Positions 54,298-61,882 of a DNA stretch of 64,000 nucleotides are shown piece by piece (within the stretch, counting starts at the first letter, position 1; every line of letters starts with the position of its first letter). Origin of the DNA: Hyphomicrobium_A sp964620915 (GTDB lineage Bacteria; Pseudomonadota; Alphaproteobacteria; Rhizobiales; Hyphomicrobiaceae); assembly GCA_964620915.1 (NCBI GenBank), contig CAZUKP010000006.1:9794-73793 (forward strand), written 5' to 3'. Under the pieces are notes generated by a model. The model did not search any database, was not told where the DNA came from, and saw only the letters and a program-made list of their open reading frames with translations. The position numbers and the translations under genes are program-made.

Positions 54298-54422
54298 GGT
54301 TAATGGTCCGTAATCAACCTGAGAATTGGGATCAGCCGGCGCTCACAAACAGTGTCTGATTGTGCTAGCAACCTGTTAATATGTGACGGGAAACCACAAA
54401 TGGTGCTTCGCAAAGATCCCTG

Positions 54423-57400
54423 TCAGCCGAGGTCGAAAAGCTTAAGTTGGCGCTCGTCCTGGCCCTTTGTTTCCCGCGCCAATTGCTCGATGCGATCGAA
54501 GGGAACCTGCTCGGCCATGATGAGGGAGCGTTGGGCCTTCATCGGACGCACCAGCGCTTCTTGCACCAGATGGAATTCGCCAACTGTTTGACCCGGAAGT
54601 ACCACTGCCGGTTCCAATCCAGACTCGCTCTGGAACGCCGCCTTGAGTTTGCGCAGTGCGGTATCCTCGCGAACGCGGCCGATGAACCAGCTCGTGATCT
54701 GATCGCGGCTCTTGTAGTCGAGGTCGCCGGGTGACTGGGTCGCCAGCATCATTCCAAGACCTGCGGAGCGTGCACGCTTCAGCAAGCTTTGAAGCGGCTC
54801 GGCCGTCGCTGGTTTGGCATTCGCAGGAATATAAAGGTCAGCCTCGTCGAACATGACGACGGCCTGGAGTTCATCGTTGGGATTGCGCTGGCAGAAGCGG
54901 AGGGCTTCCGACAGGAACTGCGACACCCAGAAGAGGATATTCTCGTTGTCGCCGAGGAAGCCCGTATAGATGATCGACAGCCGGGTGCGCCCTTCGCGCG
55001 CAAAGGGCCCAAGCCCTAGTAGCGACTCCATGCGAAGCGATTCGCCACCAGCTTCGAAGAGTGCCGAGTTGCGGTGACGCAAGCTGTCGAGCTGCGCGAC
55101 GAGATCGCGTCGGATCTTGCCCGAGGGATCCATGCGCTGCGTGAGATCGGTCAGCTCGGGATCTTCGTCTTCCAGAAGCAGGATCAAGTCCGACAGTGTC
55201 ACCTCTCGGCTATGGCGCGAGCCAAGAATTCGCAACGCGACCGAAAGTGTGCCCGATTGCTTCTGGTGTGTGGCGGAGTTCTTGAGGTGCAACATCTCGC
55301 CCAGAGCGGCCGCCGATAGGTTGGCAAGAAGCTGCTGCTCGTGTTCGGGAAGCTCATTAATGCCGTTGGGCAAGAGCGTAATCGAGATCGGGCGCCCCGA
55401 GGAGCGGCCTGGCGTGAACACGGCGACGTCGATTGCGTCGGCAAGCTTTTCGCGTTCGCCGCGCCGCTCGGTGTACTCCTCGTCGTTCTCGCGCCAAACG
55501 TCCGGGTTGGCGTAGCTGCAAAGATCGCCCTTGCGATCGATGAGCACAGCGGGAATGCCACGCAACAGCAATTGCTCGATGAGCGACAACGCGAGTGTCG
55601 TCTTGCCGGATCCGGAACCGCCCAACACGGCTGCGTGCCGCTTCAGGACGTTCTTGTTCAGTGTGATCGGCTTGCCGCCCGGTATTAGAGCGCGACCGCC
55701 AAAGATGCTCGTACTGCCGCCGTTCTCGTCGAGGATGACCGATAGCGGTAACTGATCATCGTCCGAAATGGCAGTGTTGCCAGCCGCAGAATCTTGGAAA
55801 GGTTGGGTGACGTCTTGTGGCGTTTCCAAGGGAGCCGGGCCATCCACCTGATCCGTTTCAGGCAAGCTGCTGGGGCTGTGCCCGCTATTTGCTTGCGCTG
55901 GCCCGGCGTTGGGAAGCGAACGGCCAAGAAGGTCGAGCCGCAGGAGCTGGATCATCGAAACGAGGTTGGACAGGAGCTTGGCGCCCGAAAACCATTCAGC
56001 GAAGCCTGGATCGTTGCGGTGGTGCGCATGGAACTCGCGGACCATCATCATACGTTCCCACTCGGGGATTGGCACGAGCACTTGGCGTCCGCCACCATCG
56101 CGAAACTTGCGGAAGGCCTGTGCAGTCTGGTTTTTCCGGTTGGGCGGGAAGTCGCTGGCCCGCAGCATGAAACAGGTCTTACCGGCCATGACCGGAAGAA
56201 CTTTGTCGAGCTGACGCTTGAGACCGCCGCCTTGCGTTGGGCGGTTGCACAAGAAGACGCGCGCATCCGTTTCAAGCCCATTTGCGTGCCGCATCGCCAT
56301 ATCGAGCGTCGGCAAGTCGGCCGCGACTTCATTGCGTTCTATCGTCAAGTCGATGGTGTCGGCCCACTCCTCTTTTGCAAGAGCAAGTGCGGCAGCGAGG
56401 ATGTCGATCAGTTCGCCATCATCGGATGGGATTTCTGCCTCAGAACCGGCTTGGAAGCGCTCCCACCGGTCACGGTAGTCAACAACGGCCACCACCGGTG
56501 CTGTGTCGGGCTCGGTTCGGGAATCAAGGCCCAAAGCGGCCGCAAGCATTGAAACGAAACCGCCCGGCTCCTCGCTGTCCGGCTCACTGTCTTCGGGCTC
56601 TGGGGATGTTTTCGCGCGTAAACGGCTGTGCGCATGCTCCAGCAACCGGCGAGTAGACAGACCTCCAAATTCCTCGAAGAATTCAGGTCCGAAATACGCC
56701 GAAGGGTCGCCAAAGTCGGCACCGTTCTCTCCAGCGTCTGCAAGGTGAGCCAAGCGTCGCGCAATAATGAGCTTTGCTTCCTGTGGCGTGCGGCTTTCAA
56801 GAAGGGCCACGGGCCCTGCCTTCTCGATACGGTCGATATAGGACTGTGCCAGCGCACCTCGGACCTGCCCATAGAAGTCTTCCAGGCACGAAATGATGAG
56901 GATGGCGTTTGTCAGCCTATTCGCTATCTGGATGAGGTCGCGTACGGCTCGCTGAAAGCGCTCCTCCGCATTGTCGAAAAATCGCAGGTCCTCAACCTGA
57001 TCGATGCAAAAGACCAGGGCTGCGCGATCAACTGTCCAAACAAGCTTGCCAAGCGCGGTTATGATTTCAAAGGCCCGATCCTCTCCGGTGTTGGGATCGA
57101 GAGCGGCCACCGCTTGATGCGCAAGGTCTGTCAGCGGCCGGCCATGCAAATACTGGCGGATGCGCTGATCGATGCGCGGGTCGCGACGCTCCAAATAGAG
57201 CAGAGCCCGCACGACGTTGATGTCGAGTTCTTCAGAGGCATATTTTGGATGCGAGACGATTTCATCACCCAGCTTCAAGACCAGCTGCGCAAGCTTTGAA
57301 TCATCGAGGCTCGCGTCGCGCAGCCGTTTGAGATCCTCCTTTGCGACGACTTTTTCGTCATTGAGGAGGTGATTGGTCAGCCGCGTTAGCCCACTTTCGC

Positions 57401-57791
57401 CGATCGTGTCGGGGTCATAAGGTTTCTCAAGCGAATGAACGAGCCGGCGCAGGTAGTAGTCGGCATAGTTGGCAATGTCCGGCGTCATCTGCGCGTAGCC
57501 GAAATAGGCCGAGTTCGAGCGATGTGCCGTCGTTCTCAGTGCACGAATTAGGTGCGTCTTGCCTGCGCCCGACTGTCCGTGGAACAGAATGATACGGTCC
57601 TGAGTGCCCGCTTCGCGGCCTGTCGTGACGGCTGAGAGAAGGTCTTTGAATTTCCTACGCGCCTTGCTGTGGACTTCGGACACATCGACGGGGTCGGCCC
57701 GCCAGATGTCGTCCTCCCACGTAATGGAGTGTTCGAAGGCCGCCGAAAGCCTGTCCGGCGTCAGCTGGCTGGATGCGTCCTGTTGTTGCAT
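54423..57791 (-). CDS. Two-NTPase protein: N-terminal AAA/STAND-like, C-terminal HerA/VirB4-like ATPase
   Basis: A 1122-residue cytoplasmic protein with two P-loop domains. The first (about 45-400) has Walker A HGQSGAGKTHL at about 72-80 and Walker B ALVFCIDQVEDL at 258-269, like ORC/STAND-type AAA ATPases. A middle domain (430-625) has no visible family. The second (690-1110) has Walker A GGSGSGKTTLAL at 724-735, Walker B AVVMFDEADLYIP at 977-989, and ATQSPGDLD at 1017, like HerA/DUF87/VirB4 pumps. ATG 57791 follows AGGAA; a TTG precedes it. It is 21 bases behind its partner gene, so the two are coupled. Function unknown; anti-phage or DNA/protein translocation are possibilities. Confidence 0.85.
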   Translation of the reverse strand: MQQQDASSQLTPDRLSAAFEHSITWEDDIWRADPVDVSEVHSKARRKFKDLLSAVTTGREAGTQDRIILFHGQSGAGKTHLIRALRTTAHRSNSAYFGYAQMTPDIANYADYYLRRLVHSLEKPYDPDTIGESGLTRLTNHLLNDEKVVAKEDLKRLRDASLDDSKLAQLVLKLGDEIVSHPKYASEELDINVVRALLYLERRDPRIDQRIRQYLHGRPLTDLAHQAVAALDPNTGEDRAFEIITALGKLVWTVDRAALVFCIDQVEDLRFFDNAEERFQRAVRDLIQIANRLTNAILIISCLEDFYGQVRGALAQSYIDRIEKAGPVALLESRTPQEAKLIIARRLAHLADAGENGADFGDPSAYFGPEFFEEFGGLSTRRLLEHAHSRLRAKTSPEPEDSEPDSEEPGGFVSMLAAALGLDSRTEPDTAPVVAVVDYRDRWERFQAGSEAEIPSDDGELIDILAAALALAKEEWADTIDLTIERNEVAADLPTLDMAMRHANGLETDARVFLCNRPTQGGGLKRQLDKVLPVMAGKTCFMLRASDFPPNRKNQTAQAFRKFRDGGGRQVLVPIPEWERMMMVREFHAHHRNDPGFAEWFSGAKLLSNLVSMIQLLRLDLLGRSLPNAGPAQANSGHSPSSLPETDQVDGPAPLETPQDVTQPFQDSAAGNTAISDDDQLPLSVILDENGGSTSIFGGRALIPGGKPITLNKNVLKRHAAVLGGSGSGKTTLALSLIEQLLLRGIPAVLIDRKGDLCSYANPDVWRENDEEYTERRGEREKLADAIDVAVFTPGRSSGRPISITLLPNGINELPEHEQQLLANLSAAALGEMLHLKNSATHQKQSGTLSVALRILGSRHSREVTLSDLILLLEDEDPELTDLTQRMDPSGKIRRDLVAQLDSLRHRNSALFEAGGESLRMESLLGLGPFAREGRTRLSIIYTGFLGDNENILFWVSQFLSEALRFCQRNPNDELQAVVMFDEADLYIPANAKPATAEPLQSLLKRARSAGLGMMLATQSPGDLDYKSRDQITSWFIGRVREDTALRKLKAAFQSESGLEPAVVLPGQTVGEFHLVQEALVRPMKAQRSLIMAEQVPFDRIEQLARETKGQDERQLKLFDLG

Positions 57792-57812
57792 CAATCGACG
57801 TTCCTCGACGTC

Positions 57813-58934
57813 CTAATCCTCAACTCGAACGAAGTGCCAAACGGTGTTCTTGTAGTGTGTTGCAGACTCCTCGAACTCTTTGAGGTTCTGCTTGTTTTTC
57901 AGATCCGCACCGGCGAGTACGATCTGGCCAGCCCGATGGGCCCCTGCCAGCATGTCCTTGAATTCGTTTTCGGAAAGCCCCCACTCGGGGTGCGACGCAC
58001 GAATCGCTTCCCACACTTGAGAAATAAACGCCTTACGACTCCCTGGCCACCCTTCTGCATGTGCACGTGCCGCGTCGAGCACGCCTGCACCAAATTGTGC
58101 AAGGTCAGGGCGCTGTTCGTCCTTACGTGTTGCAGGAGGGCCCGCATCATTTGCGGGTAGCCTGGGCGCGCGCGCCGGCGCCATCCGATCTGATTCTGTT
58201 TCGAGCGTCGAACCGCTTGCCAGGCCGCGCAAGAGCGCCAATCGAAGCATTTCGATATCTGCCCTCGTCGCGCCGACACACTCGGCGCTGAGGGCCGCGA
58301 TGAGGCGCCCATCGGTGGTGAATTCGCGCGGTTTGCTCAGGAGCTGGCCGGCAAGTACGCGTGCGGCCTGCACCGTGAGGTGCGACTTGCCGTTGAGCCC
58401 CATCTTCACGTTTTCGCCGAATGCGCGGCCGAGTGCGGCGAGCGCCAGTGCCGAACGCAACTTGGAAGGCGAAAGGGCTTGGCGCATAGCCAGGCCATAG
58501 GCCCTCTGCACGATCAGGGCGCTCAATCCCTCCGGGCGCGAAAGCGCCTTGCGAATCGCGGTCTTTCGTGCGTCGACGCCCAGAGCCTTAGCCACCAGCC
58601 ACAAATCGCGCTGCTCGCCCCAGGCCCGCGCATGTGACTCCTTTTCACCGAGGTACCGCGCTGCGGCCATCGCGCCGGCTTCCGTAGCGCGCATACGCCC
58701 GCGCGTGTCGCGGATGAGGCGTTCCGATCCTAAACGTGCCAGTCCGGCATCGACCGCACTGCGTAGTTCGGCAGGAGAGAGTTTGTGCGAAAGAAAGCGG
58801 CCAAGATCGCGCACCAGCTGAGCCCGCGTCGCGCCGCCGGCGCAGGCCAGGCGAACGAGCAAAAGGTGGCAAAGGCTTTCGGGCTTTGTGCTTTCGAGCG
58901 GGTGCGACGGCGCTTCCTTGCTCAGGGCCGACAT
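57813..58934 (-). CDS. Winged-helix-like partner of the two-NTPase protein
   Basis: A 373-residue soluble protein of unknown family. Residues 20-95 resemble a winged helix (LLLVRLACAGGATRAQLVRD, then LIRDTRGRMRATEAGAMAA). The middle is helical, and residues 275-373 form a second likely winged helix (KAFISQVWEAIRASHPEWG, then AGQIVLAGADL). It has no enzymatic motif. GAGGAG lies 9 bases before the start. It is the first gene of the unit with the two-NTPase gene. A role as adaptor, DNA-binding subunit or regulator of the ATPase is inferred from gene order only. Confidence 0.7.
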   Translation of the reverse strand: MSALSKEAPSHPLESTKPESLCHLLLVRLACAGGATRAQLVRDLGRFLSHKLSPAELRSAVDAGLARLGSERLIRDTRGRMRATEAGAMAAARYLGEKESHARAWGEQRDLWLVAKALGVDARKTAIRKALSRPEGLSALIVQRAYGLAMRQALSPSKLRSALALAALGRAFGENVKMGLNGKSHLTVQAARVLAGQLLSKPREFTTDGRLIAALSAECVGATRADIEMLRLALLRGLASGSTLETESDRMAPARAPRLPANDAGPPATRKDEQRPDLAQFGAGVLDAARAHAEGWPGSRKAFISQVWEAIRASHPEWGLSENEFKDMLAGAHRAGQIVLAGADLKNKQNLKEFEESATHYKNTVWHFVRVED

Positions 58935-59390
58935 GCAACGCGTCTCCTCGTGCGGTTAGCGTGAGCCGGACGCGCGAATCACCAGCTGATCGACCTGAAT
59001 TGTGTGGGAGTTGTCGGTCTCTTCCAAGGGCGGAAGCCGCAGCAAGTCGCAAGGGTTCACGGAAATCGTACCATTTTGGCTTGAAAGCAGCGTTCGCCGA
59101 GCTTTCGCCCCATGCGTGCCCAATTGGCGACACCATGTTGGGGGGAAACTAGCGTTAAGACCTTGGGCGACGAAGAGAAGTGGGCCCCGATGCCGGTTTG
59201 GCGATAAGGCCCGTGATATTTCAATCGCTTAGCGTGTTTCCCGGGACGGCAGGGGGCTGAGCGGCAGGCAGCCGCGAGACCCAATCGTTACAGGACATGC
59301 GGTGGGGACTTCTTAGGATTAACGTTCGGTTTACGGGTTTACGCGATGGTCAATCGGTTATCCGCGCACGGAGAAGCGGGAGTAGCTTGT
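58935..59390. other. Divergent intergenic region
   Basis: A 456-base gap between the minus-strand winged-helix-like gene and the plus-strand CAP-domain gene. I find no supported gene; short frames read through in several phases but none has family-like sequence. Promoters for both flanking genes must lie here, and a TTAA-N7-TTTA element at 59319-59333 is noted but not called. Confidence 0.5.
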
Positions 59391-60077
59391 ATGTATCGCG
59401 TCGCACTTTCCGCGGCCCTCATCCTGTTTTTGGGGGCCTGTAGTCTCAATTCCACAAGCATTTCGTCGGGCTTTGGCGAGCAGTCGTCCTATACGACCAA
59501 CTCGGTGGCGTCCACGCCAGCCGTGCAGAGCATCGCGCTCGGCGGTGAGCCAAGCGCGTGGCGGCCGTCCCCCTCCGGTTCCAGCGGGGGCACACAGGTT
59601 GCCGCACTCAATGATAAAGCTCCAAATGGCACTTTCGAGCGTGCACCGAAAGGTGCACTCGATGATCGCGACTACTCCCAGACATCACTCGACCCGCAAT
59701 TGGCGCGCGACCTCGTCAACCAATACCGCGCCGACAAGGGGTTGAAGCCTTTGAAGCTCAACGCTGAGCTGACGGCGGCGGCCAAAGCGCATTCGCGCGA
59801 CCTGGCGAAGTGGGACCGCATTTCTCACTACGGCTCCGACGGCTCCAATCCATGGGACCGCGTGAAGCGGACAGGCTTTAATGCGCGGCTTGCGGCTGAA
59901 AACGTTGGCACCGGTCAGGTCGACTTTAAGGAAGTCTTACGCGGCTGGAAGGACAGCGAGGGCCATAACAAGAACCTTCTCCTTCCGGATGCGACGCACA
60001 TGGGCATCGCGCTCGTGCAAGATCCTCGGACGGAGTTTAAATCGTTCTGGACGCTGGTCATCGGCGCACCGATGTAG
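59391..60077 (+). CDS. CAP-domain (SCP/PR1-like) lipoprotein
   Basis: A 228-residue protein. The leader MYRVALSAALILFLGACSL ends in a lipobox, so it is probably a lipoprotein. A Ser/Pro-rich linker (residues 20-115) leads to a CAP domain with LVNQYRADKGLKPL, AKAHSRDLAK, ISHYGSDG, the conserved AENVG and the HNKNLL segment. The family includes wall-associated or secreted proteins of poorly defined activity. An upstream in-frame ATG at 59346 would add 15 residues without a leader. Confidence 0.87.
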   Translation: MYRVALSAALILFLGACSLNSTSISSGFGEQSSYTTNSVASTPAVQSIALGGEPSAWRPSPSGSSGGTQVAALNDKAPNGTFERAPKGALDDRDYSQTSLDPQLARDLVNQYRADKGLKPLKLNAELTAAAKAHSRDLAKWDRISHYGSDGSNPWDRVKRTGFNARLAAENVGTGQVDFKEVLRGWKDSEGHNKNLLLPDATHMGIALVQDPRTEFKSFWTLVIGAPM

Positions 60078-60204
60078 TCTTTCCTCCGGTCCGTCCCCAG
60101 CGATCGCCTTCAATGCGCCGCTTAGCGCATTTCTTCGACATACCAGCGCTTCCGAGTGCTATGATTGGTTGTCCGTCATCGGCATTCGCCGAGGAGACCG
60201 CGAT

Positions 60205-60468
60205 ATGGGCACACGACTTACTGCAACGCTGCTCGCCGCATGGCTCAGCATCGTTTGCCTTGGCTCGCCGGTGATAGCGCAAAGCAGCGCTGACAATTCT
60301 CCGGTCGACAAAGGGCCACCGCGTATTGAGCAAAACGTGACACCACGTCCCGGCGATGAGATGCAAGGTGGCCCGGCAACGCGCCAGTTGACGCCGTCAG
60401 AACCCTTTGTTCGTGTTCCATCGCCCGGTTGCCCTTACCGGAACCAGCAGCTGGAACTGGTCGTTTGA
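60205..60468 (+). CDS. Small secreted hypothetical protein
   Basis: An 87-residue protein with a clear signal peptide (LTATLLAAWLSIVCLGSPVIA) and a Pro/Arg-rich, probably disordered mature part with one Cys in SPGCPYRNQQ. GAGGAG lies 8 bases before the ATG, supporting this start over the open frame from 59881. No family is recognised. It lies 127 bases after the CAP gene and converges with the carboxypeptidase. Confidence 0.6.
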   Translation: MGTRLTATLLAAWLSIVCLGSPVIAQSSADNSPVDKGPPRIEQNVTPRPGDEMQGGPATRQLTPSEPFVRVPSPGCPYRNQQLELVV

Positions 60469-60542
60469 GGTCTTGAGGGTGCCGCGGCGCACGTCGTGAC
60501 TTTCAGCAAGTGCGTTCGCATTCCCGGCGAGGCGGCCGTTCG

Positions 60543-61511
60543 CTATTTCTTCGCGGTCTTCTTTTTATTCTTCTTCTTGAAGTTCTTCTTGGAGATCCGG
60601 GCCTTCTCGCCGCCGCATGACCAAGCCGTGACCTCGTCGCGCACGCTTGTGACTCCCTTCGTGTCGGAACTCAACGGCAACGTGTCGACGGTTGTGTGAT
60701 TGAATAGCTGCTCCCAGCCGAATTGCCGGAAGCCGTGCTCGAGCAGGCTTGCGGCGCGAATATTGCGGCTCTTGGCGTCCGGTTCACCCAAGACGATCGC
60801 CATCAGTCTGCGACCATCGCGCGTGGCGCTTGCGACGACATTAAAGCCGGAATCGCAGATGAATCCCGTCTTCATGCCATCGGCGCCTTTGAATGACCTG
60901 AGCAGAGCGTTGTGCGAATGCAGCCGGGCCTTGCCGAGCCGCATCGATGGCGTCGCCCAGTAGTCGGCGTACTGGGGGTACTCCGACACAACGGCGCGGG
61001 CGAGCCGGGCAAGATCGCGGGCCGTAGTCACCTGATCGGAAGCCGGTAGACCGTGCGGATTGCTGAAACGCGTGCGCGTCATTCCGAGTCGCAGGGCAGT
61101 CGCATTCATTTTCTCCACGAACGCTGCTTCGCTTCCCGCAACTGCTTCAGCAACCATCACTGCAACGTCATTAGCGGACTTAATAATCAGCGCCTTCAAC
61201 GCGAGCTCGACTGTCATCTCGCCGCCGACAGGCAGGCCAATCTTGCTTGGCGGCTGCTTGTTGGCTGTACGGCTGCACGTAACTTTTCCCTTGAGAGAGA
61301 GCTTGCCGTTCTTGATGGCCTCGAATGCGAGATAGGCCGTCATCATTTTGGTGAGTGAGGCAGGATGCCAAAGATCGTCGGCGTCCTCTGCATAGATGAC
61401 TTTGCCGTCGCCTGCGTCGAACAGCAGTGCTGGTCGGGCAATTGTTGGGCTGCAGCTGAAATTGGCGACGAGCAACAATGCGATTATTGCGAACCCAAGG
61501 CGCATACTCAT
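60543..61511 (-). CDS. dacF: D-alanyl-D-alanine carboxypeptidase (PBP5/6-like)
   Basis: A 322-residue secreted serine peptidase trimming peptidoglycan stems. The signal peptide is followed by SxxK in HPASLTKMMTAY (Ser52), SxN in IKSANDVAVMV (Ser112) and KTG in GADGMKTGF. It has a short domain after the catalytic core and a Lys-rich tail (KKNFKKKNKKK) rather than the amphipathic anchor helix of PBP5, so membrane binding may be electrostatic. Starts at 61505 or 61610 are possible; I use 61511. The symbol is by analogy and could be dacC-like. Confidence 0.88.
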   Translation of the reverse strand: MSMRLGFAIIALLLVANFSCSPTIARPALLFDAGDGKVIYAEDADDLWHPASLTKMMTAYLAFEAIKNGKLSLKGKVTCSRTANKQPPSKIGLPVGGEMTVELALKALIIKSANDVAVMVAEAVAGSEAAFVEKMNATALRLGMTRTRFSNPHGLPASDQVTTARDLARLARAVVSEYPQYADYWATPSMRLGKARLHSHNALLRSFKGADGMKTGFICDSGFNVVASATRDGRRLMAIVLGEPDAKSRNIRAASLLEHGFRQFGWEQLFNHTTVDTLPLSSDTKGVTSVRDEVTAWSCGGEKARISKKNFKKKNKKKTAKK

Positions 61512-61882
61512 CCCCGAACTTTGCCGAAAGGGCCGAATAACATGATCGATGATGTCGCGGCAACGCGGGAACGTCGGCTTTCCCGGGATCATGTGACTGA
61601 CGGCACACACATCGCACGGAAGTGATCATAATGCGTGCAGTTTTCAACAGGTCATCGAAAAGTGGTGGTCGCCTCCGCCCGTGCTAATGAATTCGGCTTC
61701 AACAGATCCGAAGATCACGTCGTCAGTGTTCAATCGGCGGGTGGAGGTGTGCCAGGCCATTGTCGGAATACTCCTGAACAGAAACCGCAATTGGTTGACC
61801 GCCAAAAATTGTCGGCTTCGCTAGTGTTCCTTTCTAATCAATCCACGCACTCTATTTGGCCGCGTATCAGCGGGGCAAACGG
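61512..61882. other. Intergenic region between dacF and the beta-helix gene
   Basis: About 370 bases lie between the two minus-strand genes, including the putative dacF 5' region. I find no supported coding frame, repeat or strong terminator. Confidence 0.5.

Larger units (their letters stand above)
53840..54422. other. Long A+T-richer intergenic region before the divergent PBP
   Basis: About 580 bases separate the two-NTPase gene from the PBP gene. The region holds an intrinsic terminator (54276-54297) and a candidate 30-codon frame (53961-54053), both on the minus strand. The part from 54130 to 54420 looks richer in A and T than its flanks; the rest shows no other convincing gene. Confidence 0.55.

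Noticed and set aside
54300..54314. TTAA-N7-TAAT as a CtrA site
   Set aside because: The second half-site is TAAT rather than TTAA, and it lies downstream of a gene in a terminator region, so a chance match is likely.
48433..58934. The block as a mobile defence island
   Set aside because: No integrase, tRNA, direct repeats, transposase or restriction genes are visible, and the base composition looks like that of the neighbours.
59319..59333. TTAA-N7-TTTA as a CtrA site before the CAP gene
   Set aside because: One mismatch in the second half-site and no supporting evidence; short patterns of this kind arise by chance.
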